NCBI GenBank assembly: GCA_946894095.1
Contig: OX335656.1
Span: forward strand, 7,455,001 to 7,519,000
Reading direction: 5' to 3'
Length of the DNA stretch: 64,000 bases
Origin: Incurvaria masculella
Taxonomy: Eukaryota > Arthropoda > Insecta > Lepidoptera > Incurvariidae
Shown: positions 10,601 through 18,997 of the stretch, in pieces
Layout: every line of letters starts with the position of its first letter
Numbering within the stretch: the first letter of the stretch is position 1
Made by a program: the position numbers and the translations under genes
The notes under the pieces: model-generated
The model's input: the letters and a program-made list of their open reading frames with translations, nothing else
Databases searched by the model: none
Told to the model about the DNA's origin: nothing

Positions 10601-12346
10601 AAACAAAAAAATAAAAGGAAGGTCCTGGCATGGCACCTAATTCCTTAGGGAATGCGGTGTGTTGGGGTAATATGACGGTAGGTCTATCCATGTCCACTTA
10701 CAAAAAAAATATTATTGGTTTACAATGTCCTGGGATTTTATGCCCAGGAAAAACGAAGAAATCGAACAAAACTTAGAGGTGAAAAAATCCAAGGCATGGA
10801 AGTTGAACAGTGTCGTGTACCTGCACGCGTCTCTCGTTGCGGATGGCGCGGATGTCGTAGATGCGCGAGAGTGCGGCGCGCACGAGCCGCTCCTCCTGCT
10901 CGGCGGCCGTGAGTCCCGCCGCATACAGACCCTTCAGCTGCATCTGTAATTGCATCGGAACCACACCATGTTGTCACCTGTTGTACCTTAATAAATGAAT
11001 TAATTAATGAAATAAAGCATAAAGAAATGACTGATTTCAAGATACTATTGAAATAAAATGTAGAAAAAAAATTACACTTGTCTTCATGTGTGACTTACAG
11101 ATGGCATGTATGATATACCATAAATAAACACCTGCACATGACTCGTTGCGGATGGTGCAAGTATCGCCAAACGGGCGAGAGGTTCGCAGGTCCTGCGTAA
11201 AGGCTGTCCGAATGATCGAAGACGACAATGACCTGACCAACCTATTGCATTTGTTACAGATTTAGTTAAGACAATGCAGTGGGAGCCTGAATGATTCATA
11301 CATTTTCCGATTCTTTTTTTTAATGAAAGGGACAATAACAAAAATAAAACCGGAGCCGAAGTTAAGAGGTGATAGTAATAGGAAAGTGTGAATTTGGTTT
11401 GCATTTTAAATGAATAAACTACATTTTCGTGTTAGTAGATAGTTTTCGAAGAGCCGTTTGCAAATTTTAGTTCCAATTTTGCCAAGCTCACATATCGATC
11501 AACATCCCCGACGAGTGGATATTTGTTTTTCTCTTTTGTGCCGCATGGATATGGAAGTTTAATAATGTCAGTAATAAAAAAGAGTTAACCCTATCTATAA
11601 AATGAGGTCTAAATATTTATAACAGAACTGTATTTTTTTATTGTATTACCGGGTATTGCATTAAAATGGCCACTGGATCTTGCCCATAGAATAATGGTCA
11701 TTTTCCTTCTCCTGAAGGAGGAAGAATAGTTCAATGGTCTTATATTAATGTCTAATTTATAGTGATAACATCAATCACATTTCAAGGGCCTCTCTGAGCC
11801 CAAACAATGTCAATTACCTGTTGATAGGAACCTGAAGAATCCTCGTTGGAGGGTGATGACTCCCCCGACTTTTCAGCACGTAGAATAGAGTCAATGCACT
11901 GCTCATTACGACCTCTCTCCGCTTCTATGTCATGTATTAGACGATGCAGGGACCGTAGGCGCTCCTGAAATGTAGTATGTACTACTTTTAATGTAATCAA
12001 TTGTAGTCTTTAGAATATTTAAAAGGCACCTTTTGAAACGTAAAAGTAATATGTATTTCAACCTTTTTTATTTATTAATAATTATGAAACCCACTATAAG
12101 TAAATAAATACAGTTATGCCAAAGTACACACTCCACAAAAGGCAGTAAAGAAAATATATCAAATTTCCATCCAGCTAGGGCAGGTCCTGGCATGGCACGT
12201 AATTCCTTCGGGAATGTGGTGTATTGGGCTAATATCATAATGGTAGTTGTGTGGTATTAGCCATCCATGTAAGGTTGCATGATAAAAAATTCACAGAGGA
12301 CACTCACCTGCACTTGTTGAGCAGCAGCATCAGCCGTGAGCGGCAT
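7671..12346 (-). CDS. Sgf29: SAGA-associated factor 29 (SGF29), six coding exons
   Basis: SGF29 is the H3K4me2/3 reader of the SAGA/ATAC histone acetyltransferase complexes in the nucleus. Exons, 5' to 3' on the minus strand: 12308-12346 (ATG at 12346), 11818-11964, 10821-10943, 9897-10124 (9894 also fits), an exon starting at 8990 and ending at 8733, 8529 or 8325, and 7671-7763 (stop TGA). All junctions keep frame. Every boundary has AG/GT, but the exon-4 donor is weak. The shortest product is about 295 residues, normal for the family. Residues 10-60 are charged and helical (RLIHDIEAERGRNEQ), as in the coiled-coil N-terminus. Tudor 1 contains YEVDDIDEE. Tudor 2 contains ALYPQTTCFY and VLFE, holding the aromatic-cage residues, and the protein ends with YADGYSPP...VAQRYVIA. 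Exon 5 is internally triplicated (see 8302-8913). SINE pieces lie in introns 1 and 3. Confidence 0.93.
8302..8913 (-). repeat. three exact tandem 204-bp copies inside the SGF29 Tudor exon
   Basis: Copies are 8302-8505, 8506-8709 and 8710-8913, each starting at AGCACGT, which recurs at 8914. Each unit holds about 181 bp of exon (from VLSKRRV to VLFE) and 23 bp of the following intron with its 5' splice site. By eye the exon parts are identical. The leftmost copy differs from the other two at three intronic positions (donor GTGGGT instead of GTAGGT). The unit is a multiple of three without stops, so read-through adds 68 residues per copy via GRQLY. The junction shares the 7-mer ACGTGCT between exon and intron, pointing to microhomology-mediated duplication. 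Confidence 0.92.
10168..10315 (+). repeat. SINE fragment in SGF29 intron 3
   Basis: Contains the SINE segments TTTCTTTCTCTTTCGGAGTT, GTGTTTTCCATCCAGTTCAA and GGCACCTAATTACTTCGGG, with the middle deleted. It starts only about 45 bp from the SGF29 exon-4 acceptor. Confidence 0.6.
10618..10712 (+). repeat. SINE 3' tail in SGF29 intron 3
   Basis: Holds AAGGTCCTGGCATGGCACC and the rest of the conserved SINE tail, ending in an A-rich run. The 5' part is missing. Confidence 0.6.
12165..12290 (+). repeat. SINE 3' tail in SGF29 intron 1
   Basis: Contains CAGGTCCTGGCATGGCAC and TAGTTGTGTGGTATTAGCCA from the family tail, ending in ATAAAAA. It ends about 18 bp from the exon-1 splice donor of SGF29. Confidence 0.6.
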
Positions 12347-12524
12347 CGTGAGGCCGACCGCTGCCTGCCGCTGCACCAGCGCCCGCCAGGTACCAGCTCA
12401 GATACACAGCGTGACCCCAGCTTGCCGCAACCACCGCCTATCGCATAACATTCATGAAGTACTATAGAAAAATGGCCAGCAGATTTTTGGTATTCAATTA
12501 GTTATTTTTATCGTGCCATTCGTC

Positions 12525-12690
12525 CTTTTCGTATTGTATTGTTTATTCATCATCCATAGATAGTACACTGCAATCGGATTTGTCATATTTTAACATTGGC
12601 CAGTTCAGCAAAACAAAATACAGCAAAGAAGAACTGGAAAGAAACTCCGCTGTTTTTTTTTTTTCAACGTCCACTTAGTCTAAATTTTGA
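12525..12690 (-). repeat. LINE-type 3' end repeat
   Basis: Reverse-orientation match to the 3'-end repeats at 54690-54835 and 56214-56362. Shared blocks include CATCATCCATAGA, CGGATTTGTCATATTTTA and a T-run before CAACGTCCACTTAG. The tail is AATAAACAATA-like. Class uncertain. Confidence 0.6.
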
Positions 12691-12868
12691 AAAGGGTTTG
12701 GCAATTATTTTAACAAAAACATTCAGGTAAAACACTAAATTAACATGAATTCACAAAATTTACAATCCATGTAATGTAATTTACAAAATTTACATGCAGT
12801 AATGATAAAATACTCCATGGTGGAGCAGTAGTAAAAGCACGTATTCTGCTTTGCGTTTAGCTCCCCCT

Positions 12869-12959
12869 GTACTGATCAGTACATTTTAAAAGGTGGCACA
12901 ACCATAGCGTTCCGGCTGTACACTAACTTATCATTTCCTCCTTCTGTACTGATCAGTAC
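12869..12959. promoter_or_regulatory. two copies of a 14-bp perfect palindrome
   Basis: GTACTGATCAGTAC occurs at 12869-12882 and again at 12946-12959, 77 bp apart and about 520-610 bp upstream of the SGF29 start. A repeated perfect palindrome could be a protein-binding site or part of a decayed repeat. Function is not known. Confidence 0.4.
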
Positions 12960-13177
12960 TTTGTAACTTTGGAATCAGTACTTTTATGTGCTACTACAGC
13001 TACTAGCTGGGTGGATAAGGAGAGAGTACGACTGAAGGAACTCGGCAAAAATATTATTTTGTAAAAAATATTTAATTCATTTAATTTTGTTATTTTGACC
13101 TATTTGGCACAAATGGGACCCAATACGGACAGCAGATCCAGGAGGGCCTTTGAGGGCAATGTCCCCCCCTTACCCAC

Positions 13178-13278
13178 TGTGATGATTAAAAAGTTATTTG
13201 TCATATGTCACATACGTTGTCTTGTTTTGCGGAATAAAACCTAATTAAACGATTCAAGGTTTTGCTTTATTCACAACA
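13178..13278 (+). repeat. 5' LTR (101 bp)
   Basis: Starts TG and ends CA. It contains AATAAA (13233-13238), a likely poly(A) signal, within TTTTGCGGAATAAA, the segment complementary to the site just downstream of the LTR. Confidence 0.93.
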
Positions 13279-13279
13279 A

Positions 13280-13293
13280 TTTATTCCGCAAAA
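13280..13293 (+). other. candidate self-priming primer-binding site
   Basis: TTTATTCCGCAAAA lies one base after the 5' LTR, where the primer-binding site belongs. It is the exact reverse complement of TTTTGCGGAATAAA at 13225-13238 inside the LTR. There is no TGG at the LTR edge, as a tRNA 3'-CCA primer would need. Tf1/sushi elements prime reverse transcription by folding back their own RNA 5' end in this way; the assignment here is inference. Confidence 0.6.
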
Positions 13294-13311
13294 TTCATCC
13301 ATCTCAGCAAT

Positions 13312-16300
13312 ATGGATAAATTCCTACGACCAGAAAAGTTTGATATAGATCCAACATCAAGCTCGGATCAAACCCAACTCTGGACATACTGGAAGAAAAC
13401 ATTCGAAAATTTTATCGAAGCCGCAGAGAAGCAACCATCACCTGCAGTAAAGCTGCAACTACTCATAAATCACGTTTCTCCGATAATTTATAACTATATA
13501 GGTCAATGTGACGATTACGATTCAGCCGTAAGTACTTTGGACAATATTTTCATAAAACCGAAAAGTGAGATTTTTGCTCGTCACTGCCTCGCAACCAGAC
13601 AACAGCAAGCTGGAGAATCAATCGACCAGTACTTACAGGCACTGAAACTGCTTTCTAAGGAATGCAATTTTAAGAATGTCACCGCAGCACAACAGGAAAG
13701 CGACTTTATTCGAGATGCCTTTATAACCGGCCTCTCCTCGGGTTCTGTCCGTCAAAGACTTTTAGAAAACATGTCGCTGAGTCTGGACGAGGCTTACAAT
13801 CAAGCTCGATCCTTAGAATTAGCACGGAATCAATCAGAAAATTTCAATGCAACACCAAATTCATCTCAAGTTGCCGCTACTTCTTCTAAGGCTAATGTGA
13901 AAGAAGTCGCAACAAGTATTGAAATCTGTTATTTCTGTGGAAAGAAACGGCATGCACGGCGCTTCTGTCCTGCTTCAAACTCCGACTGCTTGACTTGTGG
14001 AAAAAGGGGTCACTATGCGAAGGTTTGTAGAAGCCAAATATCAAAAGAAAACTCGGCCACATCACATATTAATAATTCAGCTTCGGAACACAGGGTTGCT
14101 TTGTTCAGCGCATTATTAGCGGCGAGTCACTCTGCTTGCATAATACCTATATTAATAAATGGTAAATCCGTCAAAGGGCTTGTTGACACTGGAAGCAGTT
14201 CAAGTTTCATTAATTGCAATGTAGCCGAAATGCATGACATACAATTGAATAAGCAATCATTCAGCCAACAAGTAGTTATGGCTTCATCATCACATGTATC
14301 GCTTGTCGAAGGAATCTGTTCTGTTACCGTTGAGATTGAAGGACACAAGTATGACAAAGTGAAACTCCTTGCTCTAAGAAATCTTTGCACGGACATAATT
14401 ATTGGTCAAGACATTCTCAAGGAACATGCGTCTTTGCAAATGAACTTTGGAGGTGCTAGATCCCCTCTAAAAGTCTGTGCCATTGAAGCAGCAAACATCG
14501 AGCCCGTAAAGCTATTCTCCAATCTTTCGCGCGACTGCCGCCCAGTTACCATAAAATCTCGCCGATATTCAAAAAAAGACTCAGAATTCATTGAACAGGA
14601 AGTTAAACAACTTCTAGCAGATGGAATAATCGAAGAAAGCAAATCGCCTTGGAGAGCCCAAGTGCTTGTAACATCTAACGAAAATCACAAAAGAAGAATG
14701 GTAATTGATTACTCACGCACCATAAATAGATACACCCAACTTGACGCTTTTCCACTGCCTAACATTGAAGAGGTTGTGTCGAAAATTTCGAAGCATAAAA
14801 TTTTCAGCAAAATCGATTTGAAAAGCGCCTATCATCAAGTTCCTATTACAATCGCCGAAAGGCCTTACACTGCATTTGAAGCTTGCGGGAGACTTTATCA
14901 TTTTACAAGAATACCTTTTGGAGTCACAAACGCCGTAGCTGTATATCAAAGACTCATACTCGGAATCATCCAGAAAGAAGGACTAGAAGACACATTTGCA
15001 TACTTGGACGATATCACCATCTGTGGCAAAAATAAAGAAGATCATGACAACAAGTTGAAGAAATTCATGAATACAGCGAAGAAATACAATCTAACCCTAA
15101 ATATAGAGAAGAGTGCTTTTGGACTGGATGCAATTAAGGTCCTAGGGTATAGCATCGCAGATGGCGTAGTGAAGCCGGACCCCGATCGTCTAAAACCTCT
15201 TTTAGAAATGCCCGTCCCTGTCGACACTGCGTCTTTGAAACGAACGCTTGGACTCTTTGCTCACTACTCAAAATGGATTGCCCATTTCTCCAGCAAAGTC
15301 AGTCCACTTATTAAAACAACAACTTTTCCTATGACCAAGGATTCCATAGAAGCATTTGAGAATATGAAAAAAGACATAGCAAAATCAGCTGTTCATGCTA
15401 TCAACGAATCGATACCATTCACTGTGGAAACAGATGCATCAGATTACGCAATAGCTGCTTCTCTTTCACAAGAAGGACGACCTGTTGCTTTTTTTTCGCG
15501 CACGTTATGTAATAGCGAACGTAACCATTCTTCGATTGAGAAAGAAGCATATGCTATAGTCGAGTCCTTGCGCAAATGGAAGCACTTTCTCCTCGGAAGA
15601 CCATTTCGTCTCATAACTGATCAAAAATCTGTTTCTTTCATGTTTGACCAAAAGCATTCAAATAAAATAAAAAATGACAAGATACATCGATGGAGAATCG
15701 AACTGTCTGCATATACATTTGACATAATTTATCGTCCTGGCAAGGATAATACAGTTGCCGATACTCTGTCGAGACAAAAATGCTCAGCAAGTTTAAATAC
15801 CATGCCTGACTTACGAGAACTGCACAAGACTTTATGTCATCCTGGAATAACAAGAATGACTCACTGGATTCGCTCAAAAAATCTGCCTTTCACTATTGAA
15901 GAAATAAAGAAGATAACTATGGCATGTCCAGTCTGTGCAGAAATTAAGCCAAGATTCGCTCAAAATAGAAGCACTCTTATCAAATCAACTATGCCTTTTG
16001 AAAGAATATCTATTGACTTTAAAGGACCACTGCCCTCTGACTCGCAACGGAAATATATTCTAACAGTTATCGACGAATATTCCAGATTCCCGTTTGCATT
16101 TCCTTGCATAGACGTCAGCACTGGTACAGTAATAAAACACATGACTGACCTATTCTCTATTTTTGGCATGCCGACCTATATCCATTCAGACAGAGGTGCC
16201 TCTTTTATGTCAGCTGAACTGAAAATCTTCTTACATTCAAAAGGAATAGCAACAAGCCGCACTACTCCATATAACCCACAAGGTAATGGACAGGTCGAAC

Positions 16301-16878
16301 GTACCAATGGAACAATATGGCAGACCATTCGCCTAGCACTCAAAGACCGTAATCTTCCAATCACAAAATGGGAATGTGTTCTCACTGATGCTTTGCACAC
16401 TATAAGGTCACTCCTATGTACCGCAACCAATGCAACACCTCATGAAAGAATGTTTGCACATCCCCGAAGATCGTCTAATGGACAATCAATTCCTTCATGG
16501 TTAAATAATCCAGGACCTGTTCTAATGCGAAATACGAATCGGAGAAGCAAATATGACCCACTAGTCGATGAAGTAGAACTCCTAGAGGCCAATCCGGACT
16601 ACTCGTACGTTCGTCTCGCCGATGGAAGAGAGACAACCGTATCTAATCGTCATCTGGCCCCACGGGGACAAATTGATAATTTTGATGAGACAGATAGCAT
16701 CGTTGAAGATTTTGAGGATATCGCGATAACAATGCCGCCTCCACCACTCGCTGCCTCTCCACCACCTTCTCAACCAGCTCCATCATCTTCCTCTCAGGAC
16801 AGAGCTCCAATTGAAACGCGGCGCTCTGAAAGGGACCGTAAGCCTCCTTCCTACCTGCAAGACTTCCACATGGGGTGA
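13312..16878 (+). CDS. Gag-Pol polyprotein of Ty3/gypsy-type retrotransposon
   Basis: A single 1188-residue frame encodes all functions needed for retrotransposition. In order: a Gag region (about 1-200); two zinc knuckles of CCHC type (about 205-240: CYFCGKKRHARRFC and CLTCGKRGHYAKVC); an aspartic protease (LVDTGSSSSF, about 290); reverse transcriptase (about 420-600, catalytic YLDD near 564); RNase H (VETDASDYA, about 704); and integrase with its HHCC finger (HKTLCHPG...CPVC, about 840-870). The integrase core carries the D, D, E triad in IDFKGPL (about 900), IHSDRGASF (about 957) and GNGQVERTNG (about 993). Gag and Pol are fused without a frameshift. No envelope gene is seen. The C-terminus is proline/serine-rich with no clear chromodomain. 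All key catalytic residues are present. Confidence 0.95.
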   Translation: MDKFLRPEKFDIDPTSSSDQTQLWTYWKKTFENFIEAAEKQPSPAVKLQLLINHVSPIIYNYIGQCDDYDSAVSTLDNIFIKPKSEIFARHCLATRQQQAGESIDQYLQALKLLSKECNFKNVTAAQQESDFIRDAFITGLSSGSVRQRLLENMSLSLDEAYNQARSLELARNQSENFNATPNSSQVAATSSKANVKEVATSIEICYFCGKKRHARRFCPASNSDCLTCGKRGHYAKVCRSQISKENSATSHINNSASEHRVALFSALLAASHSACIIPILINGKSVKGLVDTGSSSSFINCNVAEMHDIQLNKQSFSQQVVMASSSHVSLVEGICSVTVEIEGHKYDKVKLLALRNLCTDIIIGQDILKEHASLQMNFGGARSPLKVCAIEAANIEPVKLFSNLSRDCRPVTIKSRRYSKKDSEFIEQEVKQLLADGIIEESKSPWRAQVLVTSNENHKRRMVIDYSRTINRYTQLDAFPLPNIEEVVSKISKHKIFSKIDLKSAYHQVPITIAERPYTAFEACGRLYHFTRIPFGVTNAVAVYQRLILGIIQKEGLEDTFAYLDDITICGKNKEDHDNKLKKFMNTAKKYNLTLNIEKSAFGLDAIKVLGYSIADGVVKPDPDRLKPLLEMPVPVDTASLKRTLGLFAHYSKWIAHFSSKVSPLIKTTTFPMTKDSIEAFENMKKDIAKSAVHAINESIPFTVETDASDYAIAASLSQEGRPVAFFSRTLCNSERNHSSIEKEAYAIVESLRKWKHFLLGRPFRLITDQKSVSFMFDQKHSNKIKNDKIHRWRIELSAYTFDIIYRPGKDNTVADTLSRQKCSASLNTMPDLRELHKTLCHPGITRMTHWIRSKNLPFTIEEIKKITMACPVCAEIKPRFAQNRSTLIKSTMPFERISIDFKGPLPSDSQRKYILTVIDEYSRFPFAFPCIDVSTGTVIKHMTDLFSIFGMPTYIHSDRGASFMSAELKIFLHSKGIATSRTTPYNPQGNGQVERTNGTIWQTIRLALKDRNLPITKWECVLTDALHTIRSLLCTATNATPHERMFAHPRRSSNGQSIPSWLNNPGPVLMRNTNRRSKYDPLVDEVELLEANPDYSYVRLADGRETTVSNRHLAPRGQIDNFDETDSIVEDFEDIAITMPPPPLAASPPPSQPAPSSSSQDRAPIETRRSERDRKPPSYLQDFHMG

Positions 16879-16879
16879 A

Positions 16880-16980
16880 TGTGATGATTAAAAAGTTATT
16901 TGTCATATGTCACATACGTTGTCTTGTTTTGCGGAATAAAACCTAATTAAACGATTCAAGGTTTTGCTTTATTCACAACA
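16880..16980 (+). repeat. 3' LTR (101 bp)
   Basis: Same sequence as the 5' LTR as far as I can see. Preceded by a weak purine stretch ATGGGGTGAA, a possible polypurine tract directly behind the Gag-Pol stop codon. Confidence 0.93.
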
Positions 16981-16985
16981 CCCAC

Positions 16986-18997
16986 AACTGTTAGGCGTGG
17001 TACTCAGATGTTCGAAGCGGTTTTTGTAAACACTTTCGAAAAATATATTTTGCAGGCATTTTTTTAAATGGTGCGGTATCATGTTTAGGTATTTGGTAGT
17101 AAAGTAGGTAGGTTTGTTAAATAAATTGGCGATTTTCTTGGAAACCCCTTCCGAATGCTGATAAGTATGGATGCAATCCTAAAGATAACTGACCACGATA
17201 AATAGTCGACACCACACGTCGAAATCACTCATTCAATCCCCGGCACGCTAGGCTTTTATAAAATTGGCGCGTAAAAAGAATTAACGACAGACTCTAGTAT
17301 ATTTAAAGTGGGAAAAACAAATCAACTACCACGGAAAGTGGAACACACAGACGTTCCCTGACTGCTATTTCTACATCGGGGCTGAAGGAACACACAGCAG
17401 CGGAACCTTTTATTTAACAAGGTTCTTAAGTTTGGTTTGTTTTAGTAAGGTTTTCTACTTTTTTTTGTTTGTTTATCCAATGGACAGGCAAAAGCTTTCG
17501 CTATACAGTAAGGTTTTCGTAAATAGTAAACACAGATAGAATGTATCAAAAACGTTTCCATTCTCTTTGGCATCAAACTGCAACCGTAGAAACTGTAAGA
17601 TATTAAATGTTCTGTGGTGTAGGTGTCTTCCCCGAACTATTTGATAAAAAAAATATGAAATTCATGTTCTGTGATAAATCCCCACGAGTAGGGCCCCGAA
17701 AATTATGAAAAAATGTGAGAGGGAATTCGTTCAATGGGGTAGAGAACTGCTTATTCATCACGACAGGTGGCGTCTAAGCCAGCTCACCTAAAAGATCTGT
17801 CACAGCTGTCAGATACCATATAAAATAAAACAGAATAGATTTTAAAATGTTATTTGCCTAATCGAGGCAATTGAAATGACTAAATTTTCTTCAGGTTATT
17901 TCGAAAACATTTTTTTAAATATGCTAATCAAAATAAATCGTCGGAAAAAAAATATCACAAAAACATAACCTGTAGTATTTTGTTTCATACTTTGTGATGT
18001 CCTATGACATTTCAATTTCAAATTTGTTTGAAGACAAACCAAAGTTCATCTTTTCCTCTAAACCTTATTCTTACTGCTTCATGGAGTACAACTTTTAACA
18101 AAAAAACTCAGGAATGACAGTTTTTAAGATTTTAAGGTGGCGTCGCTCATGCGACATCTATAATAAGCTTTGAGTTTTTCCCCATTCTGCACCAACTACA
18201 AGTTGATGCCAAATATTCTACCCAATAAGAGCGCAGAAGGTATGAATTATATATATAATATGTATTAACGCTTCTGATTGTTTCAGAATTGATTGAAATC
18301 CCTTTCGGATGAAAAGGAGAATAAACCAGCAGAAGAAGAAAATAATATTTTGGTCCTTCAAGAACGAAAAGAAGACACCTGTTGGAAGTGTTAAAGCGCT
18401 CAGTAAAACAATCAGACACACACAAACCTACGATCAGAGTAAAGAAGTTTCCACTCCTTAAAAAAAATGCCGATGGGACATCCATGTTCTGGGTTTCAAA
18501 TTTAAAGAGGAAATATTTTTGAATAATCATCGAACATAACGTTGCGCAAAGATACGTAAATACAAAAATTGCAATTGAGAAAAATCTTGCCTTACCGTGT
18601 GGAACAAATTTGAAAAAATCAGCAACTGTCAAGTTTTTGTTAATTTCCCTTTTACTCTCTGGTTTTTGTCAAAATTTGGCATTGATTGGCGTTCGTATTT
18701 ACGGGTTTGCCCTTGTTTTCTTCGGGTATCTGCCTAGTTTATCCGTCGTCATCCCTGTGGGTTTATGCAGCAGGATATTTTCACAGCTTTTTATAACTCT
18801 TTGTGGTTCCTGCTGATTGAATCTTTGAATATTTCTCATCTCCCGCGCCCGGCACCGCTTGGGCTTGTTGGTTATAACCGGCGTCAGAACCCGAGTTGGT
18901 GCCGCATTACCTCTAGTGATAGTGGAAGTGTTGTGTTTGAAAGTGTCAACATTGTCGATTGTGTCTATTGTGGGAAGCTAGTGAATGCAGGCTGAGC
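16986..18997. other. intergenic and probable Pabp2 upstream region
   Basis: No supported gene. A sequence near 18190-18235 recurs inverted near 19340-19385 in Pabp2 intron 1 (TTCTACCCA and TGGGTAGAA blocks), so part is repeat. The Pabp2 transcription start is probably in 18840-18960, but I see no clear core promoter motif. Confidence 0.4.

Larger units (their letters stand above)
13178..16980 (+). mobile_element. complete Ty3/gypsy-type LTR retrotransposon
   Basis: Two identical-looking 101-bp LTRs (13178-13278 and 16880-16980), each beginning TGTGATGATT and ending CACAACA, bound one Gag-Pol frame. The host site CCCAC is duplicated at 13173-13177 and 16981-16985. Identical LTRs, an intact target duplication and an unbroken 1188-codon frame point to a recent insertion, possibly still competent. 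The LTRs and leader are very short: only 33 bp separate the 5' LTR from the start codon. It lies in the divergent intergenic region between SGF29 and Pabp2. Confidence 0.95.

Noticed and set aside
18147..18632. 161-codon minus-strand open frame upstream of Pabp2
   Set aside because: Residue composition looks like translated AT-rich DNA. It overlaps a sequence repeated inverted near 19340-19385, has no recognisable domain and no splice context.
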